The position numbers and the translations under genes are program-made. The notes beneath the pieces were generated by a model, which worked only from the letters and a program-made list of their open reading frames with translations, ran no database searches and had not been told where the DNA came from. Shown here piece by piece: positions 25,100 to 36,031 of a DNA stretch of 64,000 bases; within the stretch, counting starts at the first letter, position 1; each line of letters starts with the position of its first letter. This DNA is from Phycomyces blakesleeanus NRRL 1555(-). Lineage: Eukaryota > Mucoromycota > Mucoromycetes > Mucorales > Phycomycetaceae. The stretch lies in assembly GCF_001638985.1 (NCBI RefSeq), contig NW_017265144.1:744001-808000 (forward strand), written 5' to 3'.

Positions 25100-27504
25100 T
25101 TATAATCGAACCAGATCTATACGTGTACGTTCCCACGTCTTTGTTTGACCATCGATATTATTGTTCAATTCTGTAGCAGGGTGGATCAGTATACGTGCAT
25201 AGGTACCCGGTGTACGTCGCTTTGATAAATATCCAGGGTTTATAGCAATCACATCATCAATTTTTTTTGTGAATTGTTTCAATTGTGATGGCAGAATCAA
25301 GAAGTCTGGAGACTCGGAGATTAGGAGGTCGGGGAAACGGCTTGAATCAATACTGTCATGGATTGCAGATGGGAAAAGTGGATAAAAGCTAAAAGAAATA
25401 ATAGTATTTATAGTCAGAAACGCTGTTTCTGTTATTCAGGAGAATCTGTGTTACCTTCGTTGCTCCAGAACGTGTCGAGTTAATCGACCGAGACGATCCT
25501 GGTGGGGAATGGTTCTAAAGCAGCCTGACATCAGAATAAAGCCAATACTGGTAACACAACTTGTTTACTTACCCAAATATTTCCTCTTTGCTCATACTAA
25601 AGAGAATGTCAATGTTACCTATCGCAAATCGACTGCCATTGATTTCAATTAAAGAAGGATTGCTCAAAGTCTGGACATTTCCTAAACCTAGTCCGTCTTT
25701 GTTCAATTGGGGCTGGGGAAAAAGTGGATATTCGTGGATTAGATCATCAGCGTGAGGCATCAATAGGATTTGAGTAGATGGACTGGCAGTTGAAAGGTTA
25801 TTAATGCGTTTAGCCACTTGCTCACGGAAGACATCTTGGGGAGTGACATCTAGAGCGCCACTGGCTATAATAGGATGACTTTCAGGTACAAATGGACCCA
25901 TCTAAAGAAAGTATTAGCAGCAGAAGATTTATTATTAATAATACGTACCAAAATAACCACATCAGGTTTTTGAGCAATGCATGTTTGGATAAATGCTCCC
26001 AATGTCTTGTAGGATAAATCATCATCAAGTGTATATGGTCCGCTAGTAACCACAATATCGACTGGTTGGTTATCAGCACCACTCTCCATAGAGTATTTGT
26101 AAATTTCTTTTTCTTTTCTAGGAAGAACAGGAGGCAAAGGTGGCTAAAAAGGTGGCATTAGATCTAGTCTATCCAACTATATAATAATATCTTACTGTAA
26201 TGATACTATCGACTGTAAATGCCTTTCCGGTATTGTTGGTTCCTCGGACAGCAACAATCTAAAAAAGTATCAGATCAATAAAACCATTTCATTATTCAAA
26301 GGCTAAAATTATTACCTGTCCAGGGAACAAGGAATACTCTTCAACATTTTTCAAATCTAACTTCACTCGCTTTCCCATACCAAGTTCACGAGTTGTCTCC
26401 AATACAACTGATGTCTTGTTGAGCTTTACACCTGAAGAATCACAACAGACACGGCCTACAGCAGTAACTTGGCTCTATAAAAAAATAACACTAATGTGAG
26501 TCCCAAAAAAAAAACACACACACACACACACACACAAATAATGATTACCTGGCTTGCTTTTAATGGATTAGCATACGTTTCTACATTATAATGCTTTCCA
26601 ATCACATCTCCAATAAACTCAATTTGTTCATCAAGCCCTAAAGCAAGGCACAGTTAATACTCATAAAGAAAAGCCACTGATATCATATTTATCATTACCT
26701 TCTGACTTTTCACTGATCTTTTCAAACATGTATCGATATTTCGGGATAGGTGGCTGTAGAATACGAACTGTGGTATTAGCACTAGTATTTGGCCGCTGCT
26801 TTGGAAGATCCAAGTGTCCATTGAACTGGCTGTCTACAATATTTGCCCCTATGCGATTGTCGAGTTCCGCAGATGCCTTTGATCTTGAACGGGTCTTCAA
26901 TAGAGTGTTCCGGAAGATTAAATTATGATATCTTACTGCTGTTTCAATAGAATAGATGAGGGAGCCAATGCTTCTTGTTGCTTCTTTAAGTTTGACTTTG
27001 CTGAAGACCCTGACCAATTTGACATACTTTTTTGTTTTTTGTTTTGTTATAACAGTTTAGAAAAAAAAAGTCCTTGTATTCGAGCATAGGATTTTCTCAC
27101 TCACAAGGCACCAAGAATATCAGCTCCAGTATCTTCTTCCATGGGAATGCTAAATGCAATCCCTCCGTACTTTGGTGCCTGATTAGACGGTTCTGATCTT
27201 GATTTTGTCTGAAGTTTCTGTTGAAATTCGAATTGGAGACTCGACTTTAATTGGCGAACAAGTCCAACAGTTGGAGCCACAATGCTTCCCATGTTGATAG
27301 AGAAAGCCTCCCATTTAAACTTAAGATCCTCTGCATTCAAATTATATATTCTACACAAAGAGTGTACTATAAATGAAAAAAAAAAGAAGACAGATCAGCC
27401 ATGCATGGCATCCAATTAGAGGACACCTTACATTCATCTATAACTGAAGAATGCTCTCCATCGTTAAGTTCAAATGACTTTGCGATAGCATCTCTAGAAC
27501 TCAT
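25100..27504 (-). CDS. POL12: DNA polymerase alpha-primase B subunit
   Basis: A multi-exon minus-strand gene starting MSSRDAIAKSFELND at 27504. The N-terminal globular domain is short, and its second exon encodes LHSLCRIYNLNAEDLKFKWE. The OB-fold region reads QVTAVGRVCCDSSGVKLN and SLFPGQIVAVRGTN. The calcineurin-like phosphoesterase domain, inactive in this family, has DIVVTSGPYTLDDDLSYKTL, PDVVILMGPFVPESHP and LMPHADDLIHEYPLFPQP. The C-terminus INPGYLSKRRTPGTYARILIHP is characteristic. The subunit tethers primase-polymerase alpha to the replisome. A (CA)n run lies in an intron at about 26513-26536. The promoter is shared with the divergent zinc-finger gene at 27749. Confidence 0.92.
26513..26536. 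repeat. (CA)n microsatellite in a POL12 intron
   Basis: A dinucleotide CA run of about 12 units follows an A run, inside an intron of the polymerase subunit gene. Confidence 0.9.
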
Positions 27505-27748
27505 GACGATTAAAACTGAGAGACTTAGATAGAGCGCGTACACTTAATCAGGTTGTACTTTCTTTTTTGGCAACTTTATCCCCTCTTTACCCAAAAGAAG
27601 GACAAGTGGCTTCCAGGTGACTATTTTACCTTGAAGTTGTCCTGCAAAAAAAAAAGCTCGAAAAGGGACCCTATAATTTTGCCGTAGGATAAAATAAGGG
27701 ACTTCATAATTTTTTAACACTTGTTCTATACATAAAATTCTCATCGAA
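27505..27748. promoter_or_regulatory. Bidirectional promoter of POL12 and the zinc-finger gene
   Basis: The two start codons are 244 bases apart and point away from each other. The segment contains CCGTAGGATAAAATAAGG (27682-27699), which occurs again, identical over 18 bases, at 33956-33973. No other shared regulatory motif was recognised. Confidence 0.55.
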
Positions 27749-28829
27749 ATGGCCCATTCACAGAGCAATCCCGTAAGCCGGCTGGCTGGCCATGGCAACA
27801 GCTCTTTGTATGCTGCTTCGGAGTACTCGGCTTCTGAGATTGACCCTAAAGGTAAGGATTTATAAAAAGCTAGCAATTACTATTATGGGTTCGGTAAGAC
27901 TAATAATATAGTTTTAATAATTATATAAAAATGAAGAGGAGACTTGGGAGGACTGGGAGAACGATGATGAATTCAATGAAGAGGCCAAATGTTTGTTCTG
28001 TACCAAGGTTTTCGAAATTCCCGAGGAAGCTTTTGGTCATTGCAAGGAGCACGGTTTTGACTTTTTGGCAGTGAAGCGAGCACTCGGTAAACAGAAGCCA
28101 TACGTATACGGTTAAAAATAAAAAGAAAGAGAGAGAGAGAAATGGGCTGACCGTGGTATTTCTGGATGACAGACCTTGATTTTTACAAGTGCATTCGTAT
28201 GCTCAACTACATCAGAAAGCAAGTCAAGGAGAACCCTGAACTTGCAAACACAAAAGAGTACAAGCTGACTGGAAAAGAGACATTCTGGGAAGACGATACT
28301 CTTTTGCAGCCTGTTCTTGAAGATGATGCTCTTCTTCATGGTAATGTATAATATTAGAGTTTGTGAATTATATACCTAACTTGATATAAAAATAGCATTT
28401 GAAGAACTTGAGATTATTGAAGAGGAAGAAGAGAAGGCAAAGGGTAACCCAGTACGTAAATTCAACCCTGAATCAGGTAATATACACACACTCATATAAA
28501 AAGGTGGATTACAAAGTGTATACTGACAAATTGAATTAGTCGATCTGTCATTTATTGTGCCTACCACAGAGCTTGAACATAGTCTGCTTCAGCTGGTAAA
28601 GCACTCTCAGGATAAGGCTAAGGCTGTTGAGGAACAGTTTAACGAATACAAGGCAATGATCAGACGTACATTTTTTGAGGATCAGGGTGAAGATGAGAGA
28701 AAGTAAGTATAGGGAAAAGCTATAAACCAAATATTTCTGACACTTTGTCATTTTAGTGCACGCAACATGGCTGATCCTAATGTCCTCTTGGCAACTGCAA
28801 CTGGAAATGTCCCCTGGAACATTCTTTAA
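27749..28829 (+). CDS. PRMT3-like N-terminal zinc-finger protein without catalytic domain
   Basis: Exons 27749-27851, 27937-28086, from 28173, and further short ones to TAA at 28829. Exon 2 gives an acidic lead (EETWEDWENDDEF) and then a C2H2 finger CLFCTKVFEIPEEAFGHCKEHGFDF that matches the N-terminal substrate-binding finger of protein arginine methyltransferase 3. Next come LDFYKCIRMLNYIRKQVKEN and a helical region LEHSLLQLVKHSQDKAKAVEEQF that resembles the PRMT3 linker. The protein then ends with VLLATATGNVPWNIL at the point where PRMT3 continues into its SAM-binding methyltransferase core. No such core is found downstream. PRMT3 binds ribosomal protein uS5 through this finger, so a non-enzymatic ribosome-linked role is possible but only inferred. 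Confidence 0.75.
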
Positions 28830-29280
28830 AAGAACACTACTTTGTCCCACGTCAATTAATTCCTTAAGTTTTTTTTCCCTTTTGAAAGAGAAATGCAGAG
28901 AAACAAAAGCTTTAATCATTCAACTTCATCTTCTCTTTTATGCATTACCACCAAAACATAGCTTGCATCTTTGGTTTCTTTTCTTTTTTCTTTTATGTTT
29001 TATATTATAATACAATACAATACACAAGTGGCTTTAACAGAAAATTCTAGGAAGCTATCAAGAGAGATAGGCTTTATGGCTTATTTTGGAGTTGGGATAA
29101 AAAGGGTATGCTGTGTATTTCTGGGTAACACCACCTATGGCACACGAAAAATAAAATACTCTGATTTCTTTTTTGTAACTTGATGTGTCATTACACCTCT
29201 GCACTTCTTCTTTCTATCACCTATACGGGTTAAAATTTCATTGAATTGTATTCATTTTTTGAAACAAAAAGATTAGAAAA
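28830..29280. other. Spacer before the proton-channel gene
   Basis: No gene recognised. Pyrimidine-rich and AT-rich; ATTACAATACAATACAC-like short repeats occur near 29010. Confidence 0.4.
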
Positions 29281-30109
29281 ATGACATCTTATGGGACGTT
29301 GCCTACTACAAATGGTCCACTTGTCACAGACGAACCAGCTACTATCGAGAGAATTTCATGGCGTGTCCGTCTTGGGCATATATTAGAATCCGAGACCCTC
29401 CACTGGACTATTCTCGGTTTGACTTTGATTGATACAGTCTGTGTCCTTATCCAAATTTTGTATACATTCTTCCATGAATGCAAGGTCGATATTGAACTCA
29501 GATTGTTCGAGAGTGCAAATCACAATTGGATTTTAGCATTTGAATTAGCAGAGTATATAACTGCCACAATTACTTGTATGTTTGTGGTGGAATGTCTGTT
29601 GCACTTAATTGCTTTTGGCCCCCATTACTACCTTCCGGGATGGACACATTGGAAGCTTCATGTATTTGACATTGCAGGCAAGTAGATATATTAAGTGATT
29701 TAATAATAAAAAAAAATAACTTGGAATAATATCATACTATTGTAGTTGTGGGATCAACTTTTTTGCTTGAGGTTATCTTGCGTGGAAAAGAGCGTGAAGT
29801 AGCAGGGTAAAATAATATTGAGATATATATTATATGTACCTTCTAGTCTAACAAAAATATCATTTTTTAACTGGTTTATTATTTCTCAGACTCTTGATTA
29901 TCTTCCGGTTATGGCGTATCGTCAAGGTTATTGATGCAGTCATCAAGGGTGTAAACTATTCAAACGAAGAAAGAATAGATTCTCTGCTTGAAGAACTAGA
30001 CCATTCTCGCACAGCATATACGGCTTTGCAACAAGAACTTTCCGAAAAACAGGCTTTCTATGAAGAATTACAAGCCCGGTTGGAAAAAACCACTAGTGGA
30101 CAAGAGTAG
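29281..30109 (+). CDS. HVCN1: Voltage-gated proton channel (Hv1 type)
   Basis: Three exons (29281-29677, 29746-29806, 29890-30109) give 225 residues with a stand-alone voltage-sensor domain and a C-terminal coiled coil. S1 (residues ~42-62) has the proton-selectivity aspartate D51 in LTLIDTVCVL. S2 carries FVVE (F101, E104), the charge-transfer centre. S3 has D130 and E141, matching human D174 and D185. S4 reads FRLWRIVKVID: R159, R162 and then K165 in place of the third arginine, with D168 where human Hv1 has N214. The coiled coil (EERIDSLLEELDHSR onward) suggests a dimer. Intron 1 starts GCAAGT, a GC-AG intron. It likely exports protons across the plasma or vacuole membrane. Confidence 0.92.
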
Positions 30110-30188
30110 ACAAGTGTATTGAAAGAACAGAAACTCGCGGAATTATTGGGAAACAAACGAACTATTGTTTTTTTATACCATTATGTAC

Positions 30189-30475
30189 AGAATTATTCTT
30201 CGTTCGCCAGGGACTCTGGCTGTGTTATCATAATTTCTTTATTTGTACGAAAATTTTAAATAAATTGATTTATTATTGTATTCTATACTCTTTATCATCG
30301 GTAAGCGATTGGTATATATAAGTGTTTTAAAGGAAAACTGGGAAAGGGGGGAAGGGACAACCAGAGTCTCTGTCTCCTCAAATAATAATGATAGGTCGTC
30401 GGCCTATAGCCTCGAACAAAATATCTATTATTCTTCGTTCGCCAGAGACTCTGACTGTGATTCCAGATAACTGCT
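30189..30475. repeat. Dispersed LTR-like repeat, copy 1
   Basis: The segment with GAGACTCT/GGACTCT, GCTGTGTTATCATAATTTC and GGTCGTCGGCCTATAGCCTCG is similar, in the same order and orientation, to 43640-43880. It also has an internal direct repeat: ATTATTCTTCGTTCGCCAG near 30188 and again near 30426. It follows the 3' side of the DIRS-type relic next to it, so it could be its terminal repeat. Confidence 0.6.
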
Positions 30476-30625
30476 CGTAGAGAAGATATGACAAAATAAT
30501 AACGTTAAACGTCAGAACGACCAGTATAAAAATTCTAAATGGCGGAACGGGAAAGAAAATGTGTGAGAATGAAGGTTGAGATCCGAGCGGGGGAAGAGGA
30601 CTGAGGAAGGAGCAGTTGGAAATCT

Positions 30626-32164
30626 CTATCTGCTAGAGTTATGCCGGCCTATATCCCATGCTATTATGTGCCAGTGGGGGTTTCGTTGAAGAACGTCGCT
30701 GGAACTTCCTGGGGCCGGTAGCACATACTGGTGTGGGATAGAAAGTGGGGGGCGAAAGGTGGAGTGGAGAAGGAGTGGGTACCATAATGCACTTGGCCAG
30801 TTGGGAATGATTAAGGTGGCGGACACCTTTCCCAACTGTATCTTTTGAACAACGCGAAGCAAAAGGTTCCAAGGAGAACACAAGTATATATGTTTTTATG
30901 GACTCCAGTTGACAGATAAGACATCCCTTGCAGCGGCCTCGGGATCCAATTGCCATGCAATGTAAGAGGGAAGTTGTTTGTTGAGCTTTGATGCAAAGCA
31001 ATCGATGTGATAGGGTCCCCACAACGAGTCTAGGTGCCGGAAGAAAGTAGGGCAAATACTCCACTCTAGTTGGTGTATCATGCTGCGGAACTGTGGACCG
31101 GCAGGGTTCAGAGGCAAAGGGATATATGTCAGGCGGACTCGTGTATCAGTGGCGAGATAATGTTTCCAAATGTCGGTGGCAAGTAGCATAAGACTGTCGA
31201 AGCGTGTCCCTCCAAAGTGGTTGACGTACACAATTGTGGTCACGTTGTTGCAGTAAACTCGTATGGCCTTCCTTTGTAGCTGTGGTAGGTGGAAGGCTAT
31301 GGAGATAGTGAAAAGTTCGAGGTAGTTGATGTGGTGTAGGCGTTGGGACGGTGTCCAATTGCTGGAGAGAACTGTGCGGTCAAACACGATTCCCCATCCC
31401 GTTTCCGAAGCGTCGGTAAACACTTCGACCTGAGGAATCTCGGGTAAAAATGAGTGGCCATTCCATGTACTCAATTGTTCGACCCACCAGACGAGTTATT
31501 AGTGTGCCAGATGAGGGATATCTACGGAGTCGGTCCATTGCACACCACGGCGCAAAGCTAGATTACGAGCAGTGATAAGATGTCCGGTCTGTAGGCGTGC
31601 CAGTAGAACCGCTAATGTCGTTGTTTGGGCCTTGCCAATAAAGGACGAAAGCTGTCTTAACGTGGTGGTCGAACGGTGTAAAATGCGGCTGGCTTCCCGA
31701 CGAATATCGCGCAATTTGGATGGAGGAATAACGAGAGTCATGGAAACAGTGTTGATCTCGAACCCTAAGTGTTCGATAGAAGTGGCTGGAGTGAAATTAG
31801 ATTTGGTGACTTTGATCAGAAATCCGAGATCTTGAAGCTTGTTCACTACCCGTTGGGTGTGCAAGATTGAGAGTTCGGGAGGCTTGACAATCACAATGAG
31901 GTCATCTAGATAAGCAGATAGACGGATGCCTTGACGTCGTGCCCACCGAAGGGCCGGTCGAACCATCTTGGCGAATACCAACGGGGGCAGAGAGAGACCG
32001 AAGGGCAACACGCGAAACTGATAAGTATGGCCCTTCCATGATAACTGGAGGTATTTCCGTGAAACTTTGGCAACGAGGACGTGTAAGAAGACGCCTTGGA
32101 GATCTATACTGGTTAAGTAATCTCTGCGATGGATAAGTTGGAAAACACGTTTGATGGATTCCAT
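30626..32164 (-). pseudogene. DIRS-type reverse transcriptase-RNase H relic
   Basis: One frame of 513 codons on the minus strand, interrupted by tandem TAA TAA (31496-31501) and TAA (30896-30898). Motifs: DYLTSIDLQGVFLHVLV and LPFGLSLPPLVF (reverse transcriptase palm), the catalytic LSAYLDDLIVIV, then RNase H EVFTDASETGWGIVF with LHHINYLELFTI and NHFGGTRFDSL, and the C-terminal YHIDCFASKLNKQLPS. This order and the wording of the motifs match DIRS/Ngaro-like tyrosine-recombinase retrotransposons common in Mucorales. No recombinase or gag part is seen, so the copy is truncated. An in-frame TGA a few codons upstream of 32164 suggests still more damage. Confidence 0.85.
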
Positions 32165-32199
32165 CTTGAACGACTGTCATGGTATGAATTGATTGAAAA

Positions 32200-32721
32200 A
32201 TAGGTCTCTTATATATCTTTTGTAAAATAAAAACAAAATGAAATGTTTGTAAGTTTGAAGATATAACCTACAGTGTGAGAAAAAATATATATAAAAGCAG
32301 GTTTATGCCAATATCAAGAGAAAGAATGGTAATAAAAATGTGATCAAAATGAGAAATTAATAACAGTAATAGTGAAAGGTAAATGGTGTGAGAAAAAGGG
32401 AAATGAGAATATAGGTGGGTAAAATAACGCAAGAGGTACAAGTGTGCTCTGGAGAGGTAAATAGAGGGAAATTAAAATTAAAAGGATGGGTGATGTGTAT
32501 ATAAAATAAATGTGAGAAAAGATTGGAAAAGACAAAGGGAAATGTATAAAGAGTAAGAATGTCGAAAAGAGAATATGTGAAAGAATTAACATATAGGGTC
32601 CACCTTTTTTATAATGGGCAATTTTTATATGTAAAATTAGAAAACCATAAGGCTTTATGGGATCTTCATACTTTTAACTTCTAATTGCTTTAAACTTTTC
32701 TTAATATATTTTAAAAGCACT
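32200..32721. other. AT-rich, purine-strand spacer without gene
   Basis: The stretch is strongly A/G-rich on the plus strand (many GAGAAAA and GGGAAAT words) and has no recognisable coding content. It separates two transposon relics. Confidence 0.5.
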
Positions 32722-33820
32722 TTACGCTGAAACAGGTAATGCTTCTTTGATTGCATTAACCTCCATAATGCTACGGTCAATGGTAATATTCATTGGTACG
32801 AAGCTGCTCTTGATGCGAAGGTGGTCAAGCCAAAGTTTGATGGGTATGGCTGTCTGGTTGTTTGTCACCATGTATGCAACAGGGAATCCCTTTCCTGTTT
32901 GAGGATGGCGAGTGACCAAAGTATATAATACTTCGTCGCTTCTGGACGAAATTGAATGGGTGGCATCGAGACAAAAAGATTGCGAGATTCTCATGATTGA
33001 AACTTGCATTGGTGATTGAAATCCAAAGGCAAATTGTTTTTTACCGTCATTATAAACAGAAAGATTGATTTCAAAAATGCAATAGTTTTGTTCTGCTAGC
33101 TTTACATTTAACCAGATGGAAATAGATGCATTTTCATCAGAAGCAAACATATATAACAAAGTAGTCATCTATTTTATATACGAGTATTTATTTGATATAT
33201 AAATATTAATTTAATACGAAAGCTCTGTTATATTCATTGACAAACCTTTCTCATTCTGTTGTAAATTTCTTCATAATTAGGCTTTCTAATGCCAACTCCC
33301 CAACTATCAATCTGTTTAAGAACTGAAATTCTTGTACTTCTACAGCTGCTGCCACTTTCAACTGATCTTCAATAATCTTTATGGCTTCAGAAGGCAAAGA
33401 AAAAGTTCTGACTTCGTCCCAGTCTCCAGGAACATGGTTTACATGTGCCTTTGTTTGGCAAAATGTAACAACATTGGGGTTGTCGAGATGCTGTATGATT
33501 TTTAAGGCAGCTGTACAAGAGCATGCCTTCGTATCTTTCTGGGCAAGACGTAATTGGCGGTTTGTTATATATTGGCCAGCACGGTGGCATTTTTTAGTCT
33601 CTCCAAAAACTAAACCTTTTCCAGAATATTTATGCTTTTTATTCCATTTTGTTGAGCATAGGACATTGATTTGCTCCAGACACTTTTCCTATTCACTAGC
33701 TTTTACTAATATTGTTGAATTCAAAGGAAGCATCTTGATTCCTTCCAAAGACAAGTTGATCAAGACTTGTTGAATGGTGGAAATATCATAAATAGTGTTG
33801 TTTATATTGTTGTTAGACAT
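32722..33820 (-). pseudogene. Truncated second copy of the MULE transposase
   Basis: Starts MSNNNINNTIYDISTIQQ at 33820 and follows the copy at 19055-21203: GIKMLPLNS, GETKKCHRAGQYITNRQL, NHVPGDWDEVRTF, an intron at the same place, then SQSFCLDATHSISSR and NITIDRSIMEVNAIKEAL. It has an in-frame TAG at 33689-33691 where the other copy has Trp, and a one-base shift near 33355. It breaks off right after the second catalytic region; the SWIM finger and C-terminus are missing. Confidence 0.85.
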
Positions 33821-34170
33821 AATTGAAGTTTGTTTTTAAGAAAGAGGGAAGTGATTATTTGTTAAAAAAAAATGCCATGTGTGGGATGCAAAAGCCACTG
33901 TCTGTCATTAAAGTTAGAAAGCCACAGGACTAAATTAAATACTAATTCAAACTCTCCGTAGGATAAAATAAGGAGATACGAGAAACGTCGTGCCCGAGAG
34001 GAAAAGTGTGGCCCGAATAATTAGCGTTAGAGCATAGCAACACAATTATTAAGTTTATAAATATTTTTCCTGACATGCTGTGCAATATCCAATCTATTTC
34101 TTCCTAAATTTGATTTTAGCTTACTAATCATTCTCTAAGCATTTGAATTTATTAAGACCAAAAAATACCC

Positions 34171-36031
34171 CTACTCACCTTCAATGTAAAGTTCATTTTC
34201 CTTCAGCGTCCTAGGTACCACATTTCTAATTTTCTTATCCAAGCTTAAAAATGTAAAATTGGCTGTCATAGCCTCTGCACTACCAAAAGTTCCGTTACAA
34301 TCAGAAAGGTTGGAAATCACTTTGACTTGGAACATGTTATCATCTTCCGATGAATAAATAACCCGGGCAGTGAGCTTAATTGTAGAGCCCACATTTACTT
34401 TAGAATGAAACTTGGCTTCATCCAAAGAGAACATTCTCACATTAGATCCAACAAACATACGGGCTGTGATGTACGCAATTTCATACACATATCTTAGAGT
34501 CTGTAATGGCTTGTATATTAGTATATTATACATAAACAACCACTAATAACAAAAATTGTTACTTTTCCACCAAATAAGTATCCAAGAACACTGCGATCCT
34601 GCAAATACAAACAGTTATCAAGTATTAGCCGTATTTCTCTTAGTTTAGTGGGCTGACAATATATATATATATATATCAGAAAAAAAATACCTGTGGTGTT
34701 ACTATGAAAGCACTTTGAAGAGTTGTATCCTTAACTAACTTGTATCCGCCCATGGAATTTTCTTTTGTATATAGTGAAGGTATATATTGATCATTGAACT
34801 GTTCTTTGTACATAGGCTTACTTCTCTTATCAAATGCATCCGCTTCAAGGTTACTGGCACTTTTAGATGTCTCAGGTCTACCATTTGTACTGACTGTTGT
34901 ATCTTTATTGGAAATGTAACTTGTATTCTTCAGAACTAAAATTATCAATATTTGAGTACAAACACACAGTATATAATTTTTGAATTTCCTACAATTTGCA
35001 AGCTCTTGGGCTGTTCTCTCTTTAGAATTTGTACTAATAAGTGAGTTTGTTTTTGCAGGCTTTCCTGTTTCAATATTAACGGCCACCATATTAAACTTTG
35101 CAATAAAGACAGTATTTGATGTAGGAGCTGTGATGCAATTCCCCGTCAAATCTTTGAGTTTTGCTCTTATTCCCAAAGTATTGTCAGCACAAGAGATTAT
35201 CTCAGCATTTACAAGAACTACAATTTCCAATTAATTGTTAATTTTGTAAAAAGCAAAACAAAAGTAGTACTTGTACATTGCTTTATTGTTTACCTTCTAT
35301 GCTTGATGTGCCTATATTTACAGCATGGCCACTTATTCTTATATCTTGCACAGTATCCGGGAGTATAAGGTGAAAGTTCTCAACAGAAGCTGTCAGAATA
35401 TGAGAAGATACACGATGTAAACAAGATGGAACGTCTAAATGCTTAGTCCCGGTAACATAAGCAATTTCATCGGAAACTACGTTTACATTTTAGCAATTTG
35501 TTTTTCTTCTTTTTCATTAAAACTTACTTTGAAGAAGATATCCTATGCTAATTTCACCATTATGAGCTATAGTTTTTTCTAAAAACGAAGGTGAATACTT
35601 GAAGGGCAGAATCTTCTCAGTGTAACTATCCATCATCTGTTTTTATGCAAAATATGTATTTGAATAGAGCATCTTTACGTATTACTGTTATAACTTGCCG
35701 TCTTTACAACAACATCATGTTTAGTTTCAAACTTATCGAATGTTATCTGGGGCCTTTCATTTCCTTTAAGGTTCATTTCTTCAACCCAATACTTAATAGG
35801 CCCTGCCAAAACTACTCTTTCTATTTTTTCAAATGCAAATTTATTAATATACGTATTAATTGATATTATGTATGATAGTTTTTGCAAACCTTTACTGTTA
35901 TTTGTATAGTTTGAGCCATTGATTTTAGTGGAGATGGTGTTAATGTTGGTATCAATCCAATTTTTTTTGTTTATAGAATTAAATCGATAAAATTTAGTAT
36001 TTTTAGGAGTATTTTCTAGAGAAGCAAGCAT
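34171..36031 (-). CDS. Acyl-CoA thioesterase, ACOT9-like double hotdog
   Basis: A multi-exon minus-strand gene. The first exons carry a ~110-residue lead with AGPIKYWVEEMNLKG. Then comes DSYTEKILPFKYSPSFLEK, a match to the start of the first hotdog domain of ACOT9-type thioesterases, followed by DEIAYVTGTKHLD and a central HotDog strand region. The second hotdog holds VLGYLFGGKTLRYVYEIAYI and NVRMFSLDEAKFHSKVNVGS. The enzyme would hydrolyse acyl-CoA to acid and CoA, typically in mitochondria. One intron (35637-35698) begins GCAAGT and ends AG. Codon use is AT-rich and several segments are less conserved than usual. The C-terminus is taken at the TAG of 34171, but a donor-like GTGAGT there may lead to one more exon. 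Confidence 0.7.

Noticed and set aside
30811..31358. Several open frames overlapping the DIRS relic
   Set aside because: They are other-frame readings of the RT-RNase H frame on the same strand.
32344..32592. Minus-strand frame rich in Leu/Phe/Ile/Pro
   Set aside because: Arises from a purine-rich plus strand; low complexity and no start context.
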